From Mimachlamys varia (taxonomy: Eukaryota; Mollusca; Bivalvia; Pectinida; Pectinidae): a stretch of 64,000 nt of DNA. The notes beneath the pieces are model-generated. The model made no database searches and was not told where the DNA came from. It worked only from the letters and a program-made list of their open reading frames with translations. The stretch is from the NCBI GenBank assembly GCA_947623455.1, contig OX392527.1:26342201-26406200 (forward strand), read 5' to 3'. Made by a program: the position numbers and the translations under genes. How positions within the stretch are numbered: the stretch's first letter is position 1; each line of letters opens with the position of its first letter. This document shows positions 25,901 through 40,900 of the stretch, one piece after another.

Positions 25901-28900
25901 CCTCCTGTTAACTCCTGATCAACCATCATGGAAGTTCTGTAAATAAGTGGTATCCACTGTTCATTAATACAGTGATGACATTCTGTCCTTGTGTTAACTC
26001 CTGATCAACCATCATGGAAGTTTTGTAAATGAGTAGTAGTCTACATCCCTACATGTCCTACTCCCATTGCTCTGCCTGTTGACAAGTTTATTCAGAATGC
26101 TATGCTTATGGGAGATTGCATCTATCTCATTGCTTATCACTGTAAACTTGATAAGAATATATAGAGCTGTATAAACCTACTTCTTGAAAAAGATTAAAAT
26201 GAATGAGGTATCACTAATGAAATAGATAAAAAACAGTGTAGGTAACCGTGTATATATGTATGACACACATTATATGGAACAATGGCTATACTACATAAAT
26301 ACTGTAAGGGTATGATTATAGGAATTTATCATGTATCCCGTTTTAATGAGTAGAGACATGATATATAAGTACTGATCCTGATTCTGTTAAAACTTGCACC
26401 ACCCCATACTTGGGCTACCGCAAAGCGGGAGAAAACGGAAGAATTTAATAAAATGCGGGACCCGCACAGGTCATTAATTTCAAACTGGAGATTTTGATTT
26501 CTGTCATAAATAATCGGGAGTCTCCCGTCCAAAGCGGGAGACTTGACAGGTATGCCATAGACTATGTACAGCACTTGCACTGTACCTAGGTTATTGTGAC
26601 CTTGGCTTTGAAATCAAAGGTCAAATGTATGCTTTTCTTGACAATATGTTGTCTTGTATGCAAACTGTTACCATGGAGACATAGTTATTTTTTGTTTACA
26701 AAAGCCAATCACCAAGTTTTCCATGAAATCTTTATTGATTTTGTTTTTCCAAAAAGCAAACATTGGTAAAATATATGTGAAACGTCGGTTTGAGTCAAGA
26801 GGAGGTTATAACATTGTAATGGAATTCTCATTATTGGATCTTTTACTTTAATAAGAAATTGGCGGTTCTACATCAACTTTTTATGATACATAATAACTGA
26901 GCATTCTTTTAAGTCTTGAGTTAACCCCATCCCTATCAAAACAAGACCCCAATGATCCTCCCAGCTGCATTTCCCCATCCTAACACTCTAAACACCTCTC
27001 CCCCCTCCCCTCCCCTCCCCCCAGAATCCCTTCCATGCAGTGAAACATTTGCAGAAAAATTAACCCAATATTCATTTTAGCAGATGGATTCAAAATATTT
27101 TCTGAAAATCATGACACATGCTATCACAGCATGCAAAGAACTGTTTTCCTCTCTGTCAAAAATTTCACGTCACAGATGGCATATTTTTCCAATATTAGCA
27201 TTTCATGTCAAAAGTTTTCATGAATATTTCATTATTACGCATGCTGTTAATGGGTTTAGACTTTTGACACTGTGAAGACATGTTTTTGCTGGGGTTGCTT
27301 CCTCAATCTTCGAAAGAGATGTCTTGTCAGAATTTTATCAACTTACACCATCATTTCCCCCCTGGAATGAAAGATGTGTGGATTGTGTTGGAGAGAGGTT
27401 CCAATTTTAACAAGTGCCCTCATTACTGTTACAAGCGAGTGTCATGTCCCCACAGGCCTATCAAGCACACACTGTGCTAGCAACTTTATGATACAATTTT
27501 ATCTCAAGCAGAAATTACTTTTTTGAATAATTCAACTTTCCTAGCTCGGAACCATTTCTAGAATGGAAGAATTGGTTGTTGGTATTTTACCAGCTTGTAT
27601 TTTGGGGAGAGATTGTGTTTGAAGTAAAATTTGTCCACACCAAACAATAACTGGACTCACATATTGTACATCATGATTCTGTTCAGAGTACATCTAAGAT
27701 TTTGGATAATTAACTGTAGGCTCTGAACTTACTTAGAAATATATTTCTACACATAGATAACTCAGAAAAAAGACAAAAAATTGAAAATAGATCAGTTCCT
27801 TATAATAAAATTGAATAAAATATATGAATGTCTTTTTCATAGGAATTAATTATGTATTAACATCTTAATAATATTTGATTTGATATTTTAGCTTTCAGTG
27901 TGAATTAAAAAAAGACATTTATTCAAGAGGAAGTTAGGGCCTTTTGAAACTTTAAACATGTATTAAGTATAATACTGATTTTTTATAATGCTGTTGAATG
28001 ATTGACCTTGGTGGGATAAACAGGTATTTTATGATAATACAGATTATAGTGGCTGGCTTAGGAGAAGGGGTACAGGGGAACACATGTACGTATGCAGGTG
28101 AAGCCATGAAACAGATATTTGTCATTCTGAGAGCTTTTACATTGAAAAGAAAATATAGGCTGACTGTAAGTGATATGTAGGTCTCGTCAACAACAGATTC
28201 ACATCCATCCAAATGAAATTTTTCATCCCAAATTATATAGTAAGTGAGTGTTAAGATTGTGAAGCATTCTTCGGCCTGCATATACATACCACATCTGCAT
28301 AGTTACACATATTTGTCAAAAACCCAGTCATTCTTTTACACAGGTTGCATGTAATCTCCACTACCACCATAAATTCAAATGAAATCTTGTGGTCATTCAT
28401 ACAGAAAGTAATCAGCTGGCCTTAATTTGAAGAAAATTGAAAATAGATGAGAAAGTTACAACCTCAAATTACATGTTATCCAAATCTGATGATTTACTTT
28501 GCTGAATGAATGTCAACATCGAGTGGAGCAGTCTTTAATGTCCGGGGTAGATTTTGTGTAGCATGTGCCTGTATCAACAGGGCTTCATGATAACGTGATT
28601 ACTGCCTTTATAAATTGCAGTTCTGGGTGTAATGGTAGGAAGGAAGGGCTTTACAACTCTCCCGGGCAATAACAGCTCCCTGAGGGTACACACACATTAC
28701 TGGATTCAATTTTAAACTTTTTGTTTTTATTTAAAACTGCAGTGTATTACCTGGGTGGTGATTAGAAGCCAGGAAGGGCTCAGTGTCCTGTCAGTAGCAA
28801 GGTCGGGTAATCTCTTCATCTGAGGGTGAACTCTCAGGTTCACACTCGCTAAGTTACCAAGATATTATCTGCTCCTCTAGATAAAACCAAACACCTATAT

Positions 28901-31900
28901 ATTGTAAACAAATGGATAAAAATCTTGTGATTCTCTAGGTTACATGTCTATTGTCAACTGTGAACAGAAAAGGGGTCTCGGTGTGACCATGTTTGTCATC
29001 GATATTACGGGCCACTTTGGACTGGAAAGTTTACTGTTTAACTTTCGGAGTATTGACATATTAGTTTTCTTGGTAAAAGTATTGGGTGTGAGGAAGTATC
29101 TTACATATATGTAATATCTTTTATCATGACAGTTTTGCATTGTAGAGGAATTACTGATGTTTATATAACAGACTTTATGTCACTTTCAAAAACATTGGGG
29201 AAATGCGCCCCCTGTCTTTTGTGATTTAATGCTATAGATAAACCTTTGTAGTGTATAATGAAGCACTAACTTAAAGTCATACATTTAAGCATATGTTCGT
29301 TACATATATACATCTTAAAGAATCATAGGTGAATATCTTTGATGTTTGATGTTGTCATACCTGCTATTAAAAGCTTTAAAGATATTTCTTGAGATAAGTT
29401 AATAAATTGATAAAGTCACACCATTCTTAACATAGCATGTTAACCTTATGTTAACATGCTATTTACAACATTTACATGGACAGTTCTATAACACTAGAAA
29501 AGCACCCCCTCATCCTCACTCCTTAAAACAATAAAAAAAGAAAAAAAACACACATTTTCAACAACAGTATGAAGTTCAATATCATTTTCTAGCATAAAAA
29601 CCCTATAATGTTTAATATAAACATACTTCATCAATGTGGATACATTGTATTTATAACTTTGGGTACATTGAATGTTCCACATTGTATTTATAACTTTGGG
29701 TACATTGTATTTCCATTACTTTGGGAAGATTTATGTTCCATTACTTTGGGTACAAGGTACATTGTATGTTCCATTACTTTGGGTACATTGTATGTTCCAT
29801 TACTTTGGGTACATTGTATGTTCCATTTGTCTGGGTACATTGTATGTTCCATTTGTCTGGGTACATTGTTTGTTCCATTACTTTGGGTACATTGTATGTT
29901 CCATTACTTTGGGTACATTGTATGTTCCTTTACTTTGGGTACATTGTATGTTCCATTTGTCTGGGTACATTGTTTGTTCCATTACTTTGGGTACATTGTA
30001 TGTTCCATTACTTTGGGTACATTGTATGTTCCATTTGTCTGGGTACATTGTTTGTTCCATTACTTTGGGTACATTGTATGTTCAATTACTTTGGGTACAT
30101 TGTATGTTCCATTACTTTGGGTACATTGTATGTTCCATTACTTTGGGTACATTGTATGTTCCATTTGTCTGGGTACATTGTATGTTCCATTTGTCTGGGT
30201 ACATTGTATGTTCCATTACTTTGGGTACATTGTATGTTCCATTACTTTGGGTACATTGTATGTTCAATTACTTTGGGTACATTGTATGTTCCATTACTTT
30301 GGGTACATTGTATGTTCCATTACTTTGGGTACATTGTATGTTCCTTTACTTTGGGTACATTGTATGTTCCTTTATTTTGGGTACATTGCATGTTCCATTA
30401 CTTTGGGTATATTGTATGTTCCTTTACTTTGGGTACATTGTATGTTCCTTTACTTTGGGTACATTGTATGTTCCATTTGTCTGGGTACATTGTATGTTCC
30501 ATTACTTTGGGAAGATTGTATGTTCCATTACTTTGGGTACATTGTATGTTCCATTACTTTGGGAAGATTGTATGTTCCATTACTTTGGGTACATTGTATG
30601 TTCCATTACTTTGGGTACATTGTATGTTCCATTACTTTGGGTACATTGTATGTTCCTTTACTTTGGGTACATTGTATGTTCCATTACTTTGGGAAGATTG
30701 TATGTTCCATTACTTTGGGTACATTGCATTTCTATTACTTTGGGTACATTGTTTGTTCCATTTCTTTGGGTACATTGCATGTTCCATTACTTTGGGTACA
30801 TTGTATGTTCCATTACTTTGGGAAGATTGTATGTTCCATTACTTTGGGTACATTGCATTTCTATTACTTTGGGTACATTGTTTGTTCCATTTCTTTTGGG
30901 TACATTGCATGTTCCATTACTTTGGGTATATTGTATTTCCATTACTTTGGGTACATTGAATGTTCCATTACTTTGGGTACATTGTATGTTCCATTACTTT
31001 GGGAAGATTGTATGTTCCATTACTTTGGGTACATTGCATTTCTATTACTTTGGGTACATTGTTTGTTCCATTTCTTTGGGTACATTGTATGTTCCATTAC
31101 TTTGGGTATATTGTATTTCCATTACTTTTGGTACATTGTATGTTCCATTACTTTGGGTACATTGTATGTTCTATTACTTTGGGTACATTGTATGTTCCAT
31201 TACTCTGTGAAGATTGTATGTTCCATTACTTTGGGTACATTGCATTTCTATTACTTTGGGTACATTGTTTGTTCCATTTCTTTGGGTACATTGTATTTCC
31301 ATTACTTTGGGTACATTGCATGTTCCATTACTTTGGGTATATTGTATTTCCATTACTTTTGGTACATTGTATGTTCCATTACTTTGGGTACATTGTATGT
31401 TCTATTACTTTGGGTACATTGTATGTTCCATTACTCTGTGAAGATTGTATGTTCTATTACTTTGGGTACATTACTTTGGGTACATTGTATGTTCCATTAC
31501 TCTGTGAAGATTGTATGTTCTATTACTTTGGGTACATTGTATGTTCCATTACTCTGTGAAGATTGTATGTTCTATTACTTTGGGTACATTACTTTGGGTA
31601 CATTACTTTGGGTACATTGTATTTCCATTACTTTGGGAAGATTGTATGTTCCATTACTTTGGGTACATTGTATTTTCATTACTTTTGGAAGATTGTATGT
31701 TCCATTACTTTGGGTACATTGTATTTCCATTACTTTTGGAAGATTGCATGTTCCATTACTTTGGGAACATTGTATGTTCCAGGCCCATAATGCCAGGAGG
31801 ATCAACTTGCTGGCATCAACCATGTCTGACAAGAAGATGAAGGATGATGAAAAACAGGCAGTCTGGGAGTCAAGATTCAAGCGACGTTACAACGAACACA

Positions 31901-34900
31901 GGCGCAAGGAACACGACGATCAGCTCAAATTCTTCCAGGTAGGTCTGAACACAGGCGCAAGAAACATGATGATCAGCTCAAATTCTTCCAGGTAGGTCTG
32001 AACACAGGGGCAAGAAACATGATGATCAGCTCAAGTTCTTCCAGGTAAGTCTGAACACAGGGGCAAGAAACATGACGATCAGCTCAAATTCTTCAGGTAG
32101 GTCTGAACACAGGCGCAAGAAACAAATTCTTCAGGTAGGTCTGAACACAGGGGCAAGAAACATGACGATCAGCTCAAATTCTTCAGGTAGGTCTGAACAC
32201 AGGGGCAAGAAACACGACGATCAGCTCAAATTCTTCAGGTAGGTCTGAACACAGGCGCAAGAAACATGACGATCAGCTCAAATTTTTCCAGGTAAGTCTG
32301 AACACAGGGGCAAGAAACATGATGATCAGCTCAAGTTCTTCAGGTAGGTCTGAACACAGGGGCAAGAAACATGATAATCAGCTCAAGTTCTTCAGGTAGG
32401 TCTGAACACAGGCGCAAGAAACATGACGATCAGCTCAAATTCTTCCAGGTAAGTCTGAACACAGGGGCAAGAAACATGATGATCAGCTCAAGTTCTTCAG
32501 GTAGGTCTGAACACAGGCGCAAGAAACATGACGATCAGCTCAAATTCTTCCAGGTAAGTTTGAACACAGGGGCAAGAAACATGATGATCAGCTCAAGTTC
32601 TTCAGGAACATGATCAATTCAAATTCTGTCAGGTAGGTCTGAATGGTGGCTTAACAGAGAGGTGGAATTAAACTTATTGTGACCGATTGTTTCTTACCAA
32701 GTGTGCATGTAATTTTAAATTGGATGCACCCAGTACCTATTATAGACCATCACCCAGCACCATGCTACCCCTTTGGCCCTTTGAAAGTGTTGGCCTGGAA
32801 TTTCCTACACCAGACCACCATACTGCACAGTTGGTTTACTGACAGCAGTTCTGGTCACTGTTGTACTATTCTAATTTTCTCCGACACTAGTCACATACTA
32901 TGGTAACCATATTGTAATCGGGCTTACATCCAATCAATAACATTCAGTCAATCAAGAAATGTCACTTATTGAAGTAAGCCTGGTTAATATTTATTTATAT
33001 GTCAAGTTAAAAGTTGTAAATATAAGTGTTAAGTAATATTATCTCTGATTTTATTCCAAATTGAGTGACAGTAAACTTTACCCAGACGGTTTCCAATTTT
33101 CGACATAATTTTGTTGAAAAATAATCTTTCTTGGCTGTTTTACACAAAAGGAGGTTATTTGTGGCAGTGTAAGGCAGATTTTACATTGATTACACATTAA
33201 ATACAGTGTGTATAGTGTTAAGCGGTATGTGGTCTTGAAGCTGTCAGAACATACATTCAGACTCCCACATAATGGACACACAAAGACTCGCTGAACTTTT
33301 GATCATTTGTACGACCCAATATTTAAAATGCGATGTCACTTTTCATCAGAATCAGTTAAATGTTCAAATTAATGTTTGACACTGAGAATGGACCACCCTG
33401 TGGATAAATTTGAAGAAATGTTTAGTAAAACCTGCAGCGTTTTTATCAAACACAACTTTAGTGGAAAAGTGGCTTCTTTATGCTCGTATGGTCAATCTGT
33501 GTTGAGAAATTGCTGTAATTTCAAACTTATGAATGTTAAAATGGGTCTCAGTCGTCTACAAGCAGGACCTATGGTTTTTGTGGTAGGCCTAGGTTAGTTT
33601 TATAGCTGTGATTGGTTAGGTGATTTTTGTAATCAATAGAAATGAAAAAAAAATGGTTTTAGGTCAAAGGAAAGATCGGAGATGTTTAATAAAGTTATAT
33701 AAATCTGAAAGAAACATAATTTCAAAGAGAGTGATTTTATGTTAGAAATCTGACATAACCATAATTTCAGAGAAAGCAATTTTATATTGCAAAGACATAC
33801 AGTAAGCTGTCTAATACAGTTTTACATGTGGCCAAGCTTAATAGTGTACTTGATTTTGAAATATGTTAATCAGTATATGTCAAAATGATAACAGGTATTT
33901 CTCAGATTGTGATACTGTGGGGTAGTTTATTAAATTGTGCTTATAGTGTCAAATAATCAATACATGTATGTGCTAGTGTCAAATTGTCATTATGTGCTAG
34001 TGTCAAATTGTCTATACATGATATCTGTGAGTAGAGATATGTTAGTGTGACACTATGAGATTACATTTGTTATATCTGTGAGTAGAGATATGTTAGTGTG
34101 ACACTATGGGATTACATTTGTTATATCTGTGAGTAGAGTGACACTATGGGATTACATGTGTTATATCTGTGAGTAGAGATATGTTAGTGTGACACTATGG
34201 GATTACATTTGTTATATCTGTGAGTAGAGATATGTTAGTGTGACACTATGGGATTACATTTGTTATATCTGTGAGTAGAGGTTTGTTAGTGTGACACTAT
34301 GGGATTACATTTGTTACATCTGTGAGTAGAGATTTGTTAGTGTGACACTATGGGATTACATGTGTTATATCAGTGAGTAGAGATTTGTTAGTGTGACACT
34401 ATGGGATTACATTTGTTATCTCTGTAAGTAGAGATTTGTTAGTGTGACACTATGGGATTACATTTGTTATATCTGTGAGTAGAGATTTGTTAGTGTGACA
34501 CTATGGGATTACATGTGTTATATCTGTGAGTAGAGATTTGTTAGTGTGACACTATGGGATTATATTTGTTATATCTGTGAGTAGAGATTTGTTAGTGTGA
34601 CACTATGGGAATACATTTGTTATATCTGTGAGTAGAGATTTGTTAATGTGACACTATGGGATTATATGTGTTATATCTGTGAGTAGAGATTTGTTAGTGT
34701 GACACTATGGGATTACATTTGTTATATCTGTGAGTAGAGATTTGTTAGTGTGACACTATGGGATTACATTTGTTATATCTGTGATTAGAGATTTGTTAGT
34801 GTGACACTATGGGATTACATTTGTTATATCTGTGATTAGAGATTTGTTAGTGTGACACTATGGGATTACATTTGTTATATCTGTGAGTAGAGATTTGTTA

Positions 34901-37900
34901 GTGTGACACTATGGGATTACATGTGTTATATCTGTGAGTAGAGATTTTGTTAGTGTGACACTATGGGATTACATGTGTTATATCTGTGAGTAGAGATTTG
35001 TTAGTGTGACACTATGGGATTATATTTGTTATATCTGTGAGTAGAGATTTGTTAGTGTGACACTATGGGATTACATTTGTTATATCTGTGAGTAGAGATT
35101 TGTTAGTGTGACACTATGGGATTACATTTGTTATATCTGTGAGTAGAGATTTGTTAGTGTGACACTATGGGATTACATGTGTTATATCTGTGAGTAGAGA
35201 TTTGTTAGTGTGACACTATGGGATTACATTTGTTATATCTGTGAGTAGAGTGACACTATGGGATTACATTTGTTATATCTGTGAGTAGAGGTTTGTTAGT
35301 GTGACACTATGTGATTACATTTGTTATATCTGTGAGTAGAGATTTGTTAGTGTGACACTATGGGATTACATTTGTTATATCTGTGAGTAGAGGTTTGTTA
35401 GTGTCACACTATGGGAATACATTGGTTATATCTGTGAGTAGAAATTTGTAAGTGTGACACTATGGGATTACATTTGTTATATCTGTGAGTAGAGATTTGT
35501 TAGTGTGACACTATGGGATTACATTTGTTATATGTGTGAGTAGAGGTTTGTTAGTGTGACACTATGGGATTACATTTGTTATATCTGTGAGTAGAGATTT
35601 GTTAGTGTGACACTATGGGATTACATTTGTTATATCTGTGAGTAGAGGTTTGTTAGTGTGACACTATGGGAATACATTTGTTATATCTGTGATTAGAGAT
35701 TTGTTAGTGTGACACTATGGGATTACATTTGTTACATCTGTGAGAAGAGATTTGTCAGGGTGGTCCTCTGCCATGATAAATAGTTGTTTCTTTTATTGAT
35801 CAATAATGTCACCTATTCATATGCATACCCTGTTATGCTGAATGGAATCTGTTCAGCCCTCCAACCAAAATGACAGATTACATAGCGGTGATACACTCTC
35901 CTATATCAATTCATACCTCCAATCTTTTTTCATTGTCATTTTCTGTTCACTGTTCCTGAATGAGAAATAGTTGCCAACAGATTTGAAGTCTGTTGTGGCT
36001 TGAGAAGATAGCAATTTAATGCTCTGTGACTTCCCTTTATAGTAAGCCCACTCCTCTAGCTGGTGATATTAGAGACCTATAACACCACTCATGCTATCCT
36101 GCACAGTCTGTAGTCGGGACAATTCAATCAACAGCCCTCAGCTTAATGCTTTTATCAGTCTCCAATACTCCTAAATCATTTTCCTAGATTATAAAATAAA
36201 TCAAGACAAAAACTGTCCCTGGAAAATAATGTATATATAATAAGCAAATTTGGTAGTTATTATCAAACCTAAATAATGCACTGTTTGCAAATTACATGTA
36301 TAGAAAGTGCCTGTGAAGCTTCTCATAGGCTTGAGCATTCTGGGCCCTGCGTTTTAGATCAAGTTTTAATATTTAATATTTTCTTTTGTAGGGGGTCTTA
36401 TTTATGCTGCTGCATAATCGTTTGTGTTAAATATGTAATTATATGTGTACATATGCTGTTTGACTGGAATTCGCCATTCACTCATTCACACAGGACATAA
36501 TATAATCCCGAGGTTTAATGACAAACATCACAGGTTAGATTATAGAGGTGTTCTGGTGGTCCTTCTCCGTGTCGTCTCAGACTAGGGTCTATTTCAGCCT
36601 TCTGTCTGAAAATTCAAATACTTTTACGTAACAGTCATAGATTTTCATTTCTACAATATTACATTTTAAACTTATGATATAGAGTTCTAGCATTTTGATC
36701 ATCCATTACAAATTATATCTGGCTTAGAAAATAGTGAGAAGCAGTTGACAGCAAAGTGGAACTAGATTACATTTTGTAATTATATTTCTGATAGACACAT
36801 GTTAAATACTGTATCAAATAAAGATCCATGTTAACCACATGTACAGTTGGTGTGCACACAAACTTAAAGTTTTTACAATAGGTGAAGACCCAAAATTTTG
36901 TCTTAAGAACAGGGAGATATCAGTCTACTAAATCCCTGTTACAGTGTAACTTGTCTGAACAGGGAGATATCTGTCTACTAACTCCCTGTTATAGTGTAAC
37001 TTGTCTGATCAGGGAGATATCAGTCTACTAACTCCCTGTTACAGTGTAACTTGTCTGAACAGGGAGATATCTGTCTACTAACTCCCTGTTACAGTGTAAC
37101 TTGTCTGAACAGGGAGATATCAGTCTACTAACTCCCTGTTACAGTGTAACTTGTCTGAACAGGGAGATATCTGTCTACTAACTCCCTGTTATAGTGTAAC
37201 TTGTCTGAACAGGGAGATATCAGTCTACTATCTCCCTGTTACAGTGTAACTTGTCTGAACAGGGAGATATCAGTCTACTAACTCCCTGTTACAGTGTAAC
37301 TTGTCTGATCAGGGAGATATCAGTCTACTAACTCCCTATTACAGTGTAACTTGTCTGAACAGGGACATATCAGTCTACTAACTCCCTGTTACAGTGTAAC
37401 TTGTCTGAACAGGGAGATATCTGTCTACTAACTCCCTGTTACAGTGTAACTTGTCTGAACAGGGAGATATCTGTCTACTAACTCCCTATTACAGTGTAAC
37501 TTGTCTGAACAGGGACATATCAGTCTACTAACTCCCTGTTACAGTGTAACTTGTCTGATCAGGGAGATATCTGTCGACTAACTCCCTGTTACGGTGTAAC
37601 TTGTCTGATCAGGGAGATATCGGTCTACTAACTCCCTGTTACAGTGTAACTTGTCTGAACAGGGACATATCAGTCTACTAACTCCCTGTTACAGTGTAAC
37701 TTGTCTGAACAGGGAGATATCGGTCTACTAACTCCCTGTTACAGTGTAACTTGTCTGAACAGGGAGATATCAGTCTACTAACTCCCTGTTACAGTGTAAC
37801 TTGTCTGAACAGGGACATATCAGTCTACTAACTCCCTGTTACGGTGTAACTTGTCTGATCAGGGAGATATCAGTCTACTAACTCCCTGTTACAGGTCTAC

Positions 37901-40900
37901 TAACTCCCTGTTACAGTGTAACTTGTCTGAACAGGGAGATATCAGTCTACTAACTCCCTGTTACAGTGTAACTTGTTTGAACATGGAGATATCAATCTAC
38001 TAACTCCCTGTTATGGTGTAACTTGTCTGATCAGGGAGATATCTGTCGACTAACTCCCTGTTATGGTGTAACTTGTTTGAACATGGAGATATCAATCTAC
38101 TAACTCCCTGTTACAGTGTAACTTGTCTGAACAGGGAGATATCTGTCTACTAACTCCCTGTTACGGTGTAACTTGTCTGATCAGGGAGATATCAGTCTAC
38201 TGACTCCCTGTTACAGTGTAACTTGTCTGAACAGGGAGATATCAGTCTACTAAATCCCTGTTACAGTGTAACTTGTTTGAACAGGGAGATATCAGTCTAT
38301 TAACTCCCTGTTACGGTGTAACTTGTCTGATCAGGGAGATATCAGTCTACTAACTCCCTGTTACAGTGTAACTTGTCTGAACAGGGAGATATCTGTCTAC
38401 TAACTCCCTGTTACAGTGTAACTTGTCTCAACAGGGAGATATCTGTCTACTAACTCCCTATTACAGTGTAACTTGTCTGAACAGGGACATATCAGTCTAC
38501 TAACTCCCTGTTACAGTGTAACTTGTCTGATCAGGGAGATATCTGTCGACTAACTCCCTGTTACGGTGTAACTTGTCTGATCAGGGAGATATCGGTCTAC
38601 TAACTCCCTGTTACAGTGTAACTTGTCTGAACAGGGACATATCAGTCTACTAACTCCCTGTTACAGTGTAACTTGTCTGAACAGGGAGATATCGGTCTAC
38701 TAACTCCCTGTTACAGTGTAACTTGTCTGAACAGGGACATATCTGTCTACTAACTCCCTGTTACAGTGTAACTTGTCTGAACAGGGACATATCAGTCTAC
38801 TAACTCCCTGTTACGGTGTAACTTGTCTGATCAGGGAGATATCAGTCTACTAACTCCCTGTTACAGTGTAACTTGTCTGAACAGGGAGATATCGGTCTAC
38901 TAACTCCCTGTTACAGTGTAACTTGTCTGAACAGGGAGATATCAGTCTACTAACTCCCTGTTACAGTGTAACTTGTTTGAACATGGAGATATCAATCTAC
39001 TAACTCCCTGTTATGGTGTAACTTGTCTGATCAGGGAGATATCTGTCGACTAACTCCCTGTTATGGTGTAACTTGTTTGAACATGGAGATATCAATCTAC
39101 TAACTCCCTGTTACAGTGTAACTTGTCTGAACAGGGAGATATCTGTCTACTAACTCCCTGTTACGGTGTAACTTGTCTGATCAGGGAGATATCAGTCTAC
39201 TAACTCCCTGTTACAGTGTAACTTGTCTGAACAGGGAGATATCTGTCTACTAACTCCCTGTTACGGTGTAACTTGTCTGAACAGGGAGATATCAGTCTAC
39301 TAACTCCCTGTTACAGTGTAACTTGTCTGAACAGGGAGGTATCTGTCTACTAACTCCCTGTTACGGTGTAACTTGTCTGATCAGGGAGATATCAGTCTAC
39401 TAACTCCCTGTTACAGTGTAACTTGTCTGAACAGGGAGATATCTGTCTACTAACTCCCTGTTACAGTGTAGCTTGTCTGAACAGGGAGATATCAGTCTAC
39501 TAACTCCCTGTTATAGTGTAACTTGTCTGATCAGGGAGATATCAGTCTACTAAATCCCTGTTACAGTGTAACTTGTCTGAACAGGGAGATATCAGTCTAC
39601 TAACTTCCTGTTACAGTGTAACTTGTCTGAACAGGGAGATATCAGTCTACTAACTCCCTGTTATAGTGTAACTTGTCTGAACAGGGAGATATCAGTCTAC
39701 TAACTCCCTGTTATAGTGTAACTTGTCTGAACAGGGAGATATCAGTCTACTAACTCCCTGTTACAGTGTAACTTGTTTGAACATGGAGATATCAATCTAC
39801 TAACTCCCTGTTACAGTGTAACTTGTCTGAACAGGGAGATATCTGTCTACTAACTCCCTGTTACAGTGTAACTTGTCTGAACAGGGAGATATCTGTCTAC
39901 TAACTCCCTGTTACAGTGTAACTTGTCTGAACAGGGAGATATCTGTCTACTAACTCCCTGTTACAGTGTAACTTGTCTGAACAGGGAGATATCTGTCTAC
40001 TAACTCCCTGTTACAGTGTAACTTGTCTGAACATGGAGATATCAATCTACTAACTCCCTGTTACAGTGTAACTTGTCTGAACAGGGAGATATCTGTCTAC
40101 TAACTCCCTGTTACAGTGTAACTTGTCTGAACAGGGAGATATCTGTCGACTAACTCCCTGTCATTTTGAATGGTTATTTCATTGTTTACTTCCTTATTCA
40201 GTGTAATTGTAATGGCTATAAATTGAAAAGGAAATCATATGAAAATAAGAACAAACCAACATTGAATACTATAGAATTGTACTTGGTTCATTGAGCATAG
40301 TAGGAATAGGGTCGAAAGTCTGTGTACCAAAAACATTTCATCAAGTGTTGTAGTATGTCAAAGACAGCATATTATGTAAGAAATGTTTTGTTTTATGAAA
40401 TTGGTACTTAAATTGCATTGTTACCCTATTGCCTAACATATTTAGCTTATGATTTTTGTACTAGTAGTTAGTCTTAAACCTTTTCTTTTTAAAACTTTCT
40501 TTCTTTTGCTTTTGTAGAAAATGGTGACAAAAGGGGATGACTGTGAACAGAATTTGTACAATAAAGTACGAAATGCTGAGTATACCCGTCAGAAACAGGA
40601 ACAGAACGTTCGAAGAATTCAACAGACACTTGCAGATGTTAAACGCAAAAACTCTATAAAGATACGACAGGAACTTTCAGAACGACAAAAGGAGGAGAAG
40701 GAGTTACAAGAAAAACTTATCCGAGAGAAGGCAGAATTGGACAAGGTAAGTGTTTATGGGTGGGATGGTACACTGGTTATATAGGGCTAGGTATGTGTTT
40801 ATATGTGGGATGGTACACTGGTTATATATGGCTAGGTAAGTGTTTATAGGTGGGACTGTACACTGGTTATATAGGGCTAGGTATGTGTCTATATGTGGGA

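Larger units (their letters stand above)
17141..31782 (+). other. 14.6-kb intron dominated by tandem arrays
   Basis: Phase 0 on both sides (KLE joins AHNARR). It contains five arrays and a LINE relic, listed separately. The intervals 17141-18008, 20441-21140, 21516-23107, 23438-23930 and 26036-29630 show no exon or gene. Within them, 26400-26560 carries a cluster of cgggag motifs (gggagtctcccg, aaagcgggagacttgacagg) that looks like a dispersed-repeat fragment. Confidence 0.7.
31939..40517 (+). other. 8.6-kb intron with three arrays
   Basis: Phase 0 on both sides. Arrays are listed separately. The intervals 32641-33985, 35761-36900 and 40161-40517 show no supported feature. The small frames at 32679, 33376 and 36276 have no coding character. 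Confidence 0.75.

Noticed and set aside
29608..31995. 795-codon open frame as a membrane-type protein gene
   Set aside because: Almost all of it is the 26-bp array, which is open in every forward frame. Only the last part is a real exon, and that exon has its own splice acceptor.
36900..40165. CRISPR-like array of regular 50-base repeats
   Set aside because: Units are directly contiguous, without unique spacers, and the context is a eukaryotic intron.
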